This document shows positions 1 through 10,230 of a DNA stretch of 64,000 nucleotides, piece by piece. This DNA comes from CAWARU01 sp963805795 (GTDB taxonomy: Bacteria > Pseudomonadota > Gammaproteobacteria > UBA6186 > Azoamicaceae), in the NCBI GenBank assembly GCA_963805795.1, contig CAWDVG010000001.1, positions 372,001 through 436,000 on the forward strand, read 5' to 3'. The position numbers were made by a program, and so were the translations under genes. The notes under the pieces are model-generated. The model was not told the DNA's origin, did no database searches, and saw nothing but the letters and a program-made list of their open reading frames with translations. Within the stretch, counting starts at the first letter, position 1; every line of letters begins with the position of its first letter.

Positions 1-1
1 G

Positions 2-2081
2 CAAGAACTACCATTCAAAATTATAAGCCATTTACAGCTACTTCCACTCTCTCATGCAAAAGAGTTGGAATTGGAAGATCCTCATCAGGATGCAATTCAA
101 AAAATAGTATTACTGATTAGGTCTGAGACTGGCCATGACTTTTCGCATTATAAGAAAAAAACACTGTATCGCCGTATTGAACGTCGTATGGGTTTGTACC
201 AGTTGTCTTCTATTAATGAATATATTTATTATCTAGGGGAACATACTCAAGAAATTACTTTGTTATTTAAAGAATTACTGATAGGTGTCACTACTTTTTT
301 TCGTGATCCAGCGGTATGGGAGCAATTGAAAACAGTGGTTATGCCCAGCTTGTTATCAAACAATCAGAGGGGCAGAATTTTCCGTGCTTGGGTGGTGGGT
401 TGCTCGACCGGAGAAGAAGCTTATAGTCTGGCCATTATTTTCAAAGAGGCTTTAGAGGAATTGCAACTCTATAGTAACTTCACTCTACAAATATTTGCAA
501 CAGATTTGGATAAGGATGCTATCAATAAAGCACGAAGAGGTTTTTTCCCGCGTAACATCAGCTCTGATGTTTCTGAGGAAAGACTGTGCCGCTACTTTAC
601 TGAAGAAGAGAAGGGTTACAGGCTCAATAAAGAAATCCGTGAAATGGTCATATTTGCTCCCCATAATATCATTATGGATCCGCCTTTTACTAAGCTTGAT
701 ATCCTGACATGTCGTAACTTATTAATTTATTTGGATTTGGAATTACAGAAAAAACTATTGTTATTATTTCACTACAGCCTGAACCCCGCAGGTGTCCTAA
801 TGTTAGGCAATGCAGAAACCATCGGTAATTTAACTTACCTTTTTGCAGACTTTCCTGGGAAAACGCGGATATTTCGGCGCTTAGAATCTTCAAGAACTAT
901 TGCTCATGGAGATTTGCCAACCTCGTTTCCTAGTAATTTATCGCAATTATCAATGCAAACGAAACCCTCTCGGTCTGTTAAGCATGTTACTCCACCTAAC
1001 CTTAAAATATTGGTCGAATCCCTATTATTACAGTACTATTGTCCTCCTGCTGTATTAGTAACAGAGCAAGGTGACATACTGTATATCCATGGTAGGACCG
1101 GCAATTATCTCGAGCCGGCTATAGGTAAAGCAAACTTAAATTTGTTCACCATGGCTCGTGAAGGTCTAAAACAGGCCTTAAGTGAGATCTTTCAAAAAGC
1201 GCTTCGACAAAAAACGCCCATTGGTTTAAAGGCAATAAAAGTCATGACCCATAAAAGTTTTGTGGGTTTGGATGTTACTGTGCATCCAGTGTCGGAGTTA
1301 GAGGAATTCACGGGAATTGCTCTGGTTACCTTTAATGAAGTTGCACTCCCCAAGGAAACCAAAGCCTACAAAATCAAAGCTGGTAAAATGGATGCTTCAA
1401 GAGTAACTGCATTGATTGAGGAACTACAGCATTCGCAAAAGAATCTTCAGGTTACTCATGACGAAATGCAGGCTTCGCAAGAGGAACTTAAATCTACCAA
1501 TGAGGAACTGCAATCTACGAATGAAGAATTACAATCTACTAATGAGGAACTTACCACCTCTAAGGAAGAAATGCAATCTATGAATGAGGAGTTGCAGACA
1601 GTAAACAGCGAATTGCAGGCTAAAATTGATGAATTGACACGAACAAGCAACGATATGCATAATTTATTAAATAGTACAGATATCGCCATTTTATTTTTGG
1701 ATGAAGCGCTTAAAATAAGAAGATTCACTAATCAAATTACCAATATTATTAAGATTATTCCTGGAGATATAGGTCGGAACATTTCAGATTCTGGTCTCTG
1801 AAATAGCCTATCCTTTCTTCATTGAAGACACACGCGAAGTACTCCGTACATTAATATTTAAAGAAACAATAGCATCTACTCAGGATGGTCGGTGGTTTGT
1901 GGTACGCATAATGCCTTATAGGACATTGGCCAATAGAATTGATGGAGTGGTTGTTACCTTTACGGATATTACTGAGTCAAAGAAACTCGAACTGGAATTG
2001 CGAAAAACTCAATCAGATATGCAAAAGCTTATAGCAAATCCTATCAATACAGATATATTACCAGGAAAATTTCATGAATGA
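2..2081 (+). pseudogene. CheB/CheR-type chemotaxis methyltransferase-PAS fusion, 5' truncated by window edge and frameshifted
   Basis: The reading frame is open back to base 2, so the true start, and probably an N-terminal CheB methylesterase domain, lies upstream. A CheR domain covers the first 280 residues: an N-terminal helical part (YRRIERRM), an S-adenosylmethionine motif (VGCSTGEEAYSLA, about nt 392-430), and the D(P)PFTKLDILTCRNLLIYL segment. A coiled coil made of repeated STNEELQ units follows (nt 1440-1640), then a PAS domain. At about nt 1790 one extra T shifts the frame and gives a stop at 1799-1801. The +1 frame continues with VSEIAYPFFIEDTREV and FTDITESKKLE, exactly what the family has next, so this is one gene with one indel. 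The indel may be real or an assembly error. Its end overlaps the kinase gene that follows, suggesting a split hybrid CheB-CheR-PAS-kinase system. Confidence 0.8.
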
Positions 2082-3366
2082 TAGCTTATTTCAAAGTCAA
2101 GTTTTTTCTAGTTTACGTCAACGTGCGATAAAAATATTGAAGACAAGTAAAAGGAAAATGAATTCGTCAGATTCAACAATGGAAACCGTACAATTACTTC
2201 ATGAATTACAAGTGCGTCAAATTGAATTGGAGTTACAGAATCAAGAGCTACAGGAATCGCGTACTGCAGCAGAAACTGCTCTAGCACATTATACCGAACT
2301 TTATGATTTTGCAATTGTTGGTTATTATACTTTTAATTGCGAAAGCATTATTCTTAAAGCAAATCTAATGGCTGCGAGTTTTCTCCAAATGGAGAGAAGT
2401 GATATATTAGGAAGGTCTTTTGTGTCCTTTGTTGCGAGCAATGAAGCTAATATTTTTATTGACTTTCTTAAAGAGGTTTTTGCCTCTAAGCAAAAGCGAA
2501 GTTGTGAAGTTACCTTGTCAAGTAATGATTTATCTTTTAGAATTGTGCAAATTGATGCAAGCATTTTTAACGATCAAGAATGTAGAGTCGTAGCTCAAGA
2601 TATCACTGAAAATAAGCGAAAAGAGAGATTGGCGTTTCAACATCAAAATGAACTCACGCAACTGGCGCGTGTGAAATCTATGGGCGAATTGGCTTCTGCT
2701 ATGGCACATGAAATTAATCGTTCTCACGCCGTTATTGCTAATTATGTTAATGGCTGTATGCGAAGGCTTGAAAGCCATGATTGTAAAATAACTGAAATCG
2801 TCGATATCATGCGTCTTGTTGTGAAACAAGTTGAATTGGCTAATGATATAATACATCATATGAAGGATATTGTTCATCAAGACAGGACATTCTATAAGTT
2901 ACATTCTATTAATGATATTGCAAAAGGGGCAGCCACTCAAATTCAAAAAGAAATGCATAATCATATTTCAGTGCAGCTTGCATTAGATCTGGCAGATAAC
3001 TTGCCTAGTGTAAATGTGAACCCCCTTCAAATTGAGTTGGTAATTTTGAATTTGCTAAGAAACGGTTTAGAAGCAGTTTGCAAAGCCAAAACAACCATGC
3101 CTAAGCTAATCTTGCGTACGGAACGTCAGCTTAAATGGATTATTGTGAGTGTTAGTAATAATGGACCTCATTATTCAATTGACGAAGAAACTCATTTATT
3201 TGATCCTGGCTTTACAACAAAAGATGGAGGCATGGGTATGGGGCTTTCTATCAGCCGCACTATTGTAGAGGCTCATTCAGGTTATATATCATTCCATAAA
3301 ATGTCTCGTACGGGTGTCTTTTTCCAATTTACATTGCCTATCAATATGAAAGAATATGAGTCATAA
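2074..3366 (+). CDS. PAS-domain sensor histidine kinase
   Basis: This 430-residue soluble kinase overlaps the end of the CheB/CheR-like gene by 8 bases, so the two are probably co-translated and act together. The N-terminus has a coiled coil rich in ELQ (LHELQVRQIELELQNQEL), followed by a PAS domain at about residues 75-175. The dimerisation/phosphoacceptor box is AMAHEINRSHAVIANY with His near residue 212; it matches the FixL-like kinases, in which HEINQPL is usual, so the RS in place of QP is unusual. The ATPase domain has the N box (LNLLRNGLEAV) and G boxes (DPGFTTKDGGMGMGLSISR). No transmembrane segment is seen. No response regulator gene is in view, so its target is unknown. Confidence 0.85.
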   Translation: MNDSLFQSQVFSSLRQRAIKILKTSKRKMNSSDSTMETVQLLHELQVRQIELELQNQELQESRTAAETALAHYTELYDFAIVGYYTFNCESIILKANLMAASFLQMERSDILGRSFVSFVASNEANIFIDFLKEVFASKQKRSCEVTLSSNDLSFRIVQIDASIFNDQECRVVAQDITENKRKERLAFQHQNELTQLARVKSMGELASAMAHEINRSHAVIANYVNGCMRRLESHDCKITEIVDIMRLVVKQVELANDIIHHMKDIVHQDRTFYKLHSINDIAKGAATQIQKEMHNHISVQLALDLADNLPSVNVNPLQIELVILNLLRNGLEAVCKAKTTMPKLILRTERQLKWIIVSVSNNGPHYSIDEETHLFDPGFTTKDGGMGMGLSISRTIVEAHSGYISFHKMSRTGVFFQFTLPINMKEYES

Positions 3367-3427
3367 AAAAGATCAAAAGATAAAACCTACGCACTACTCA
3401 GCTGATATGAACGAGCCCTGAAAAATT

Positions 3428-4783
3428 CTATTCAAAAATAATTTCTTTTATCCCAATCCCCACCTTGGACTTATCTTCAATAAAAAACAATGCAGATAAA
3501 GACAAAGCAGCAGCAGCGATCAATAAAAATGCAGGCGCTGCAATATTATTTGTACTTTGTATAAGTTCTGTTGCGACGAGGGGAGCCGAACCCCCAAAAA
3601 TTGCCATACTAATATTATGACCCACAGATAAACCCGTACAACGGATTTTAATGGGCATCATTTCAACCAGCGTGGATGGGATGATACCAAAAAATAATCC
3701 CATCAAGATGGCCAAAGAACCTTGCCCTATCACAAGGCCACGAACGGTTTCTGATTGCAAGACTAAAAATAAGGGATAAGAAAAAACAATAAAACCAACA
3801 CAAGAAATGCCTAATAATAAGTTTCGTCCAAAGCGATCGGCCAAATATCCTCCTACAAATATAGCTGCTGCAAAAAGGCACATGTTAAAAGTATTGACTG
3901 CAAGGGCAATATCTTCTTGTACTTTTAAATAGGATCTAAAATAAGAAACTAAGAATATTGCCACCATAAAGAAACCAATAGCTGTTAAAAAATCGAGCAA
4001 AATAATCAAACTAATATTAGATTTGTGATTCATCAATAATTCTTTTATGGGTATCGATTCTTTTGCTGTATTGGCTTTCACTTCTAAATATATGGCAGGA
4101 TCAGCTAAGTAGCGTCGGATATAACCCGCTACGAGACTGCCTAAAATACTTAATATAAACGGAAAACGCCATCCCCAATTCAACATTTCTTCATGACTTA
4201 GATAACGGTTTAATCCTGCGACAATACTCGAGCCAATGATCACTCCAATGACTGCGCTGAGTGAAGTTAAACTGCCCCATTGGCTGCGTTTATGCGATGG
4301 CGCATGTTCAACCAAAAACACCATAGAGCCAGTAAATTCACCCCCTATGGCAAAGCCTTGCATACTCCTAAAAAGAATAAGCAAAATCGTTGCAAGAATG
4401 CCCCATTGATCATAAGTAGGTAAACAACCTATCATCGCAGTGGGTATAGCCATGGCGTAGATAGAAAAAGTAAGAGCCGATTTTCGTCCAACTTTGTCAC
4501 CTATATGACCAAAAACTACTGAACCCAGGGGTCTCGCAATAAAGCCAGACCAAAATACCCCCCAACTTGCTAAGATTTGTATGGTGGGGTTAGCATTGGG
4601 GAAAAAAAGATTGCCAAAGATAGCTGCGAAATAGCCATAAATAACAAAGTCATACCATTCAATCGCATTGCCGATCATGCAGGAAATAAGCAAATTTTTT
4701 GAAGAATGTTGTGTAGAATGGTTGTCAGCTAAGATTGAGGTGGTTGGGGTATTAGAAACTTTGGAGTTGGCTAAATTATCCAT
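3428..4783 (-). CDS. tphA: MFS transporter of the metabolite:H+ symporter (ProP-like) family, TphA position
   Basis: A 451-residue polytopic inner-membrane protein with about 12 hydrophobic segments. NAIEWYDFVIYGYFA in TM1 and GHIGDKVGRKSAL in the loop 2-3 are hallmarks of the ProP/ShiA/citrate metabolite:H+ symporter group, and FRSMQGFAIGGEFTGS in TM4-5 also fits. It lies directly downstream of icmB on the same strand. In Legionella pneumophila an MFS gene of this kind (tphA) sits between icmB and icmF, so synteny supports the same identity. Here icmF is not found after it; instead a plus-strand kinase gene converges on it. Substrate unknown. The symbol rests on position more than on sequence. 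Confidence 0.85.
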   Translation of the reverse strand: MDNLANSKVSNTPTTSILADNHSTQHSSKNLLISCMIGNAIEWYDFVIYGYFAAIFGNLFFPNANPTIQILASWGVFWSGFIARPLGSVVFGHIGDKVGRKSALTFSIYAMAIPTAMIGCLPTYDQWGILATILLILFRSMQGFAIGGEFTGSMVFLVEHAPSHKRSQWGSLTSLSAVIGVIIGSSIVAGLNRYLSHEEMLNWGWRFPFILSILGSLVAGYIRRYLADPAIYLEVKANTAKESIPIKELLMNHKSNISLIILLDFLTAIGFFMVAIFLVSYFRSYLKVQEDIALAVNTFNMCLFAAAIFVGGYLADRFGRNLLLGISCVGFIVFSYPLFLVLQSETVRGLVIGQGSLAILMGLFFGIIPSTLVEMMPIKIRCTGLSVGHNISMAIFGGSAPLVATELIQSTNNIAAPAFLLIAAAALSLSALFFIEDKSKVGIGIKEIIFE

Positions 4784-4881
4784 GTCATCTCCTTTCCTTA
4801 TAGCAAAAACATGTTAGTGTCTTTGCCGTTACAAAGAGGACAATGTGGGTTAAATTTACGATTAAGTCAAGATAAGGTTTG

Positions 4882-7800
4882 TTATACTACTTTTCCTGCC
4901 CCTTTCTTATAGAAAGTATAAATTTCTTCAATAAGCTGCTCGACCACCGAGGCAGATTGTTCTTCGGAAACTATCCCACTGGAATCCTTATAGCGAGTCA
5001 TTCTTTCTTCAACGACTTTTGCAGCAGAACCGCCTGGATACATCATGGCCAATAGCCGCCTCGTTTCTGCAGCGCCAATTTTTTCATATAAGGCATTGCG
5101 GATGCGAGCATCAACTGCTGTGGTATTAAATGCCCAGAGTTCTATAGGACCAATGGTGCTGGTGATTAACTGAGTATTCGTTCCCAGTTTGGTGGCAAAT
5201 TGTGCTAAAAAAGTGGCTCCGCCAAGACGAGGTCCATGCACGCGTGTTTCTAGTGCTAATTTTGCAGTATCCGAGAGACCAAAAATTTGGGTGGAACGTT
5301 CAATCGCTTGTTTGGGTCCTGCATCCATAATAAATACAGAAGTTGCAAATTCAATCATAACCGGATCAAAATCATCTAAAGATTGAGAAAGTAAGGCCAC
5401 TTGTACGTTCCATTTTCGTCCTTCACGCATATCCACTAACACTTGATCACGAACGGCTCTTGCTTTGGAAGTACGATGAAATTCGTCTAATACAATACGT
5501 TTGGGATCTTCTCGAATTTCAAGAATTCTTTTTTTATGATATTCATGATAGAGCGGAGGTAAGTCTTTTAATAAATCCTCAGTCAAGTAATAATGTCGTG
5601 CTAGTACATAACGTGCCAACATATACATAATGGCTGTTTGCCGATCGGCTGCTTCACCGCCTGTTTTTGCAACTTCATCGAGATCTAAAGAGACAATTCG
5701 GGCTTCACCCAAGTCAAAAGCGGTGATTCGCGCTAATATGGGATACTCGCGAATGGCACTGGATATCATACGAGCAAAGGCGCTAATTAAGGGTTCGCCT
5801 GTCGGTGCCTTTATTTCTCCATATAAATCTTCTACCGTTTGACTTCTTACAATGGAAGCGGCATCTGCAAGCAGGGGCATCGCATAACGTTGAGCTATAC
5901 CGGCTTCGTGGGTATGACCTTCTTTAAAGATGGCATCGGTCACTTCCCACCATGTGGTATGGCTATCGACTGCAATTTTTAATTCATCGAGTATTTTATC
6001 GACAATGGGTTCCAGGCTCGCAGTATAAAGTCGTGGGTTACCACCTTCAGAAAGAGATTTATAAAGTTCATCGACCACTAAACCGGACATATCGGAAATA
6101 CCATCGTAAGCAGAGCTTTCTCCAACAGGCGTAGCGAGTAACGTTAAAAAGTTCACTAAATAGGCGCGTTCTTGCGGGGAAGGGAAACGACAGCCCAATT
6201 GAGTATCAAATGGATTAATGGCCATTTCAGGGCGCATGCGCATACGATGATAAGCAGCCATATGTTTTTGTTCGGGCGGTAATGCTTCTCGAATTAATGA
6301 TATTAAACCACTCGAAGAAGGACCGATATCAACAATGGCAATATGAGGAAGACGCTGTATACCCGCTGCCAAGCATAAGGCTAAATTAATGGAATTTGAA
6401 AGAACAGATTTACCAGAGCCGGGGCGGGCAAATATCAAATCAATCCAGGTGGTTTGCATTGTAGAACCCGGTTGATATGGCCAGGGCTTACCATCTACAG
6501 ACCGAAAAAGCACAGCCCCTGAAGACCAAGGTGAGGCAGGTCGAGTAAAGGGGAGCATATAGGTTACATCTGAAAGCGGGGCTATGGAAGGATTTGCCAC
6601 ATTTTGCATTGAAAGCCCTAAGGCGGACGAGAGAGTGCCTCCATAGGGATCGCCAGATACTTCTGAGGTCTCACAATAACCCCAGCCTTGTATGACTTTT
6701 GCAAGTTCGGCAGCGCGCATGCGTAATGTTTTTTCATCTCCTACTTTGGCCCAAGTACAAGCCGCAACACGTAACTTTACAATGGCATCATCGGTGTTTA
6801 CTTGAATATACTTCAATAATTCTACCGAGTTTGCAATCAAACGATTATTAGCATGGGCAAAACTTAATAAAGCCGCAACCGTGGGTTTCATACCCAGTGC
6901 AGACATACCCCCACTCTCAATAAAGAAGGAAATACGCCAAGGAATTTCAGCAGCCAGCGCCCGACCGAATAAAACACCAAAAGCGGCCAATTCTTTCGGG
7001 AAAAGCTCGATGGTGATAGGGGCATAAATCCTATCACCAATTCTTGCAGTTCGAAGATTTAAAATTTCGCCATCTCGAGGAATTAACTGATTCGCTAAAG
7101 TTGGCCATAACACATCAGAGATATCACCCTTATAATTTTTAGTTTCTCGAATGGGAATGGGATCACCTGGTAAATACGGTTTCCAGCGAGGGTCTGTGAA
7201 GTCTGGGTCAACTGATTCTCGGATTGAACGACAGGCTTCATGTACATCAAGTAGACTAGACAAAAGACCCATGCCGTTCAGATCCGAGAGCAGAGAACGC
7301 ACTACGGAATCGTGAGTGTCCCGTAGCTCTGGGATGATATTTAAAAAGTTTTGGGCATTTTTAATGGGGGGGACGTTCCCAGCCTTTAGTCTTTCTGTTC
7401 GGTCTTGAAAAGCTTGTTTCAGTTGGGTAGCACTTAAAACAATAGGTTTAGTCCAAATCACAAAATACAGGGCTTCCGAAGCGCAGTAGCGTTCTAGTTC
7501 TGTTACTCTTTCGTTGAAGAGATCATCTAGTACTAGGTGTAACCGGGTCGCTGTTTGACGAGCATACAATAAGATTTGTTCTAAATCGTGCCGTACCCTT
7601 TCTTTATCATGTGAAAAAAATACTTGAATCGCTTGACCGGTTCGCGAAAGCGCCGTTTGCAAAGCAAGTGAGAGATCTCTGTGAATGCGATTGAATTCTT
7701 CAGGCCCCACCAAGAAGGTGGCACCATGAATTCGAAGAATAGACATTAAAGAGCCATCTCTGGCCACAAGCACATGTTGGCTATCGGCGGTTTCTAAATC

Positions 7801-7893
7801 ACAGTAAGTTTCGGCCAATTGACCTAAAGAACTTCCTAACCAGGCAAGAATGCCGTCTATAGCGTCCAGGACGGGGTTTATAATTGATGACAT
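4882..7893 (-). CDS. icmB: IcmB/DotO, VirB4-like ATPase of the Dot/Icm type IVB secretion system
   Basis: A 1003-residue ATPase that powers Dot/Icm assembly and substrate movement at the cytoplasmic face of the inner membrane. The Walker A motif ARPGSGKSVLSN is at about residue 487 and the Walker B-like RIVLDEFHRTSK at about residue 795, with the DMREGRKWNVQVALLSQS segment typical of VirB4/DotO after it. Length agrees with the Legionella protein (about 1,009). It is followed by tphA as in Legionella. Unlike Legionella it is not directly coupled to icmJ: a glycosyltransferase-like gene and a toxin-antitoxin remnant intervene, so it may need its own promoter in the 50-110 bases upstream of 7893. 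Confidence 0.96.
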   Translation of the reverse strand: MSSIINPVLDAIDGILAWLGSSLGQLAETYCDLETADSQHVLVARDGSLMSILRIHGATFLVGPEEFNRIHRDLSLALQTALSRTGQAIQVFFSHDKERVRHDLEQILLYARQTATRLHLVLDDLFNERVTELERYCASEALYFVIWTKPIVLSATQLKQAFQDRTERLKAGNVPPIKNAQNFLNIIPELRDTHDSVVRSLLSDLNGMGLLSSLLDVHEACRSIRESVDPDFTDPRWKPYLPGDPIPIRETKNYKGDISDVLWPTLANQLIPRDGEILNLRTARIGDRIYAPITIELFPKELAAFGVLFGRALAAEIPWRISFFIESGGMSALGMKPTVAALLSFAHANNRLIANSVELLKYIQVNTDDAIVKLRVAACTWAKVGDEKTLRMRAAELAKVIQGWGYCETSEVSGDPYGGTLSSALGLSMQNVANPSIAPLSDVTYMLPFTRPASPWSSGAVLFRSVDGKPWPYQPGSTMQTTWIDLIFARPGSGKSVLSNSINLALCLAAGIQRLPHIAIVDIGPSSSGLISLIREALPPEQKHMAAYHRMRMRPEMAINPFDTQLGCRFPSPQERAYLVNFLTLLATPVGESSAYDGISDMSGLVVDELYKSLSEGGNPRLYTASLEPIVDKILDELKIAVDSHTTWWEVTDAIFKEGHTHEAGIAQRYAMPLLADAASIVRSQTVEDLYGEIKAPTGEPLISAFARMISSAIREYPILARITAFDLGEARIVSLDLDEVAKTGGEAADRQTAIMYMLARYVLARHYYLTEDLLKDLPPLYHEYHKKRILEIREDPKRIVLDEFHRTSKARAVRDQVLVDMREGRKWNVQVALLSQSLDDFDPVMIEFATSVFIMDAGPKQAIERSTQIFGLSDTAKLALETRVHGPRLGGATFLAQFATKLGTNTQLITSTIGPIELWAFNTTAVDARIRNALYEKIGAAETRRLLAMMYPGGSAAKVVEERMTRYKDSSGIVSEEQSASVVEQLIEEIYTFYKKGAGKVV

Positions 7894-8009
7894 ATAATGA
7901 AATCCGCTGCTGCCTTGAGTTTCCGTAAACTGTGATACTACACAATGATAGCAACAAAAAAGCTAAGGTACCAGTTGTATAGGCCTATAATTTTGTATAT
8001 ACTAAATGT

Positions 8010-8220
8010 ATGTTGTTTGAATGGGGATTTAGGTAAAAATAAGAAAAACCTTGAAAATCATGGTATTGATTTTCAAGATGCGGGTATTGATATTGTTGTA
8101 AATGTCGTACACACGCTAAGAAAAGATTGTATTCGTATTATTTCGATGCGTAAAGCCAACAAACGGGAGCGTAGCAAATATGAAAAAAAAATCAGAGAAA
8201 CAGAAAAACAAAACAGTTAG
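8010..8220 (+). pseudogene. Decayed BrnT-type toxin gene
   Basis: Starting at ATG 8010 the frame reads MLFEWGFR and stops; after a one-base shift it continues NKKNLENHGIDFQDAGIDI and then CIRIISMRKANKRERSKYEKK. The opening (FEW), the K-N-L-x-x-H-G-I-x-F motif and the closing RIIS-R-K-A-x-x-RER-x-Y motif are those of BrnT ribonuclease toxins. The middle of the family (the beta strands between the two motifs, roughly 20-25 residues) is missing. A frameshift plus an internal deletion make an active toxin unlikely. The end overlaps the BrnA gene by about 40 bases, the usual arrangement of the pair. Confidence 0.6.
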
Positions 8221-8515
8221 GATGCAATTGTCAGGGACTCGTAAACCTGTAAGTGACTTGGGTCGTCTTCGCACACTTAGTGACCGCAAAATTAAAAGTG
8301 CTGGTAAAAAAGATCTGGATGCAGCCCCTCTTTTAATGGATTGGCCTAAAGATGCAAAAGTTATTTTGCCAAAACATAAAATTGCTATCTCATTACGAGT
8401 CGATTCAGACGTGCTTGAATTTTATAAACTTCAAGGTTCAGGGCATTTATCGCTAATGAATGCCGTGCTTAAAGCTTATATGCAGAGCCAGCAGGATCAT
8501 CAAAGGTTCAATTAG
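8180..8515 (+). CDS. BrnA-type antitoxin, now without an intact toxin
   Basis: A 111-residue basic protein. The C-terminal half has the BrnA pattern: ILPKHKIAISLRVDSDVLEF followed by YKLQGSGHLSLMNAVLKAY, the ribbon-helix-helix DNA-binding region of this antitoxin family. The N-terminal 60 residues are lysine-rich and unlike the short usual BrnA leader; the true start could be later. It overlaps the decayed BrnT gene upstream and lies between icmB and the icmJ-linked gene, on the opposite strand to both, so it is an insertion in the icm operon. An orphan BrnA could still autoregulate or act as a general repressor. Confidence 0.7.
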   Translation: MKKKSEKQKNKTVRMQLSGTRKPVSDLGRLRTLSDRKIKSAGKKDLDAAPLLMDWPKDAKVILPKHKIAISLRVDSDVLEFYKLQGSGHLSLMNAVLKAYMQSQQDHQRFN

Positions 8516-8547
8516 AGATTTACCTATTATAAAAAACTCATTATTTG

Positions 8548-9588
8548 TTATGGGGATGGGCCGTGGTGCATGCAGCTGCTGTTGCGCTGGCAGTAGCAAA
8601 AGCGCCATAAAAAAAGAGTCAAATAATTATTTAGCAATTCACTCTCTAGCATATAAATGAGAGATCTCTGATGATGATGATAGGCCATCAATAGAGATGC
8701 ATCTTCACTATTGATATGACGGTGATGCCAAGTCACATAGTTTTCAAATAATGTTTTCGATTGAAAAAGATATTTACCTTTTGGATCTTTATTATAAAGC
8801 GTATTTAAAATCGATTCATCATGATAAGGACGATCAAAATTAGGGTATTGATGCACTATGGGATCTAAATCATCATTAATGAGTTTTTCATCGCAACAAA
8901 AAGCAAGCCAGGATTGAATGAAATCTCTTGTTTTCTGCGTATTTTTTAATACCATAAAGCCTGCCCACACATGCCGACCTTCATGACATTCTTTTGTGTC
9001 ACAGTCTAAGGCAATAAACACTTCACGTTTGGTAATGTTGATAGGTTTACCCCAATATTTATCGGGATCATACTCAAATAAAACGATATCCTGTTGCTTG
9101 GCTAATTCTATCAAAGGGATAATGGGTTTCCGGAAAAGAATGCCAGTATCTGCATAGATCAAAATATCATTTTCTGGCATTTTGCTTAGAGTGTTTAAAA
9201 TAATCCAAGGTTTCCATAACCAATAGCCCGCACCTGTTTTTTGTTCGAATAGAGTGGCATGCTGTTTAACAAAGTCTTGATCTAAATGAGAACGCCGATA
9301 GTTAAAAATAAAATCAATGCCCTTGTTAAGGGCAGAGGAAGCCAAGGCATTTTGATTTTTAAAAAAAACTTCATGGCCATCTGCATAGGAAATTAAATAA
9401 ACACTGGGTCTTGAAAAGAAATGCTCGGCTTTGAAATCGGGGCTGACGCTCGTTAATATAGGCTCAAGAGATATATCTTGGGACAGGCTTTTGCCAAGCA
9501 AAAAAGGAAAAATAGTGAATGCTGCAATCGAAATGAGTATAACGGAGATCATAAATAATATTTTTTTGCGAAAGGACACCGACTTCAC
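8548..9588 (-). CDS. Membrane-anchored glycosyltransferase-like protein inserted in the icm operon
   Basis: I choose GTG at 9588, which overlaps the stop of icmJ (GTGA) and gives 346 residues; an ATG 33 bases upstream inside icmJ is the alternative. An N-terminal hydrophobic segment (about residues 10-30) makes a type II membrane anchor. The body has GYWLWKPWIIL followed by DILIYADTGILF, a W-K-P plus D-x-D-like pair seen in bacterial glycosyltransferases of GT-A type that modify surface glycans, and later WAGFMVLKN and HDESILN. Donor and acceptor cannot be told from sequence. The C-terminal 20 residues (CYCQRNSSCMHHGPSP) look unrelated to any fold. This gene is not part of the known Legionella or Coxiella icm order. 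Confidence 0.55.
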   Translation of the reverse strand: MKSVSFRKKILFMISVILISIAAFTIFPFLLGKSLSQDISLEPILTSVSPDFKAEHFFSRPSVYLISYADGHEVFFKNQNALASSALNKGIDFIFNYRRSHLDQDFVKQHATLFEQKTGAGYWLWKPWIILNTLSKMPENDILIYADTGILFRKPIIPLIELAKQQDIVLFEYDPDKYWGKPINITKREVFIALDCDTKECHEGRHVWAGFMVLKNTQKTRDFIQSWLAFCCDEKLINDDLDPIVHQYPNFDRPYHDESILNTLYNKDPKGKYLFQSKTLFENYVTWHHRHINSEDASLLMAYHHHQRSLIYMLESELLNNYLTLFLWRFCYCQRNSSCMHHGPSP

Positions 9589-10199
9589 AAAGGAATATTC
9601 GCAAAAACAGTCGTTTTCCAATACTCAGCCTGTTTTTTATAAAATTTTCGGGTGGGAAGAAATTTAAGTTCGCTTAAAATAGGATGCTTCAGTTGATCAG
9701 CCGTTAATCCACAATCGATTAAGGATTGTCCAAAAATATTAGGATCTTGGGCTGAAGGTCCAAAAACTTCCTCTATTGTTTTAGATCTATCTTGTAGACT
9801 TAAGTAAACCGCCTGTAATTTACCCTTATAAGGCGCATCTCTCAATAAGCTACAAATAATGGCTCGACAAAAATGATTGAGATCCGCTTGGCTGATTTCG
9901 GGCAAATGAATCAATGTGCCGCCTGTTTTACCATCTTTGCCAATAGCATCTAGGAAAAAACAATGGGAGCAAAACTGGCAGGCTGTGGCCAAATTGTTGA
10001 TGTGATTATGGGTATAGTTTTGGTCGATATTAACGATTTCTTGATATTTTTGAGATTGAAAGCCGCAATAGCGGCAGGTGAAGTCATCACGAGCAAAAAC
10101 TTTGGCAGCGATTTTCCGGAAGTTTTCATTCGCCTTCCGGCTCATAAATCGCTGCCAATTACCGCGACCAGCGGATAGTGTTATGGGTAGTAAATCCAT
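9585..10199 (-). CDS. icmJ: IcmJ/DotN, component of the Dot/Icm coupling complex
   Basis: A 204-residue cytosolic protein, the length of Legionella IcmJ (208). In Legionella DotN binds DotL in the type IV coupling complex that recruits effectors. Two CxxC pairs are visible, FTCRYCGF (about residue 42) and ACQFCSHC (about residue 75), matching the zinc site of the HNH-like fold of DotN. It follows the icmD copies and is translationally coupled to the glycosyltransferase-like gene behind it. Confidence 0.93.
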   Translation of the reverse strand: MDLLPITLSAGRGNWQRFMSRKANENFRKIAAKVFARDDFTCRYCGFQSQKYQEIVNIDQNYTHNHINNLATACQFCSHCFFLDAIGKDGKTGGTLIHLPEISQADLNHFCRAIICSLLRDAPYKGKLQAVYLSLQDRSKTIEEVFGPSAQDPNIFGQSLIDCGLTADQLKHPILSELKFLPTRKFYKKQAEYWKTTVFANIPL

Positions 10200-10230
10200 C
10201 GCCTAAAATTCATTCGCGAAGAATATAGGA

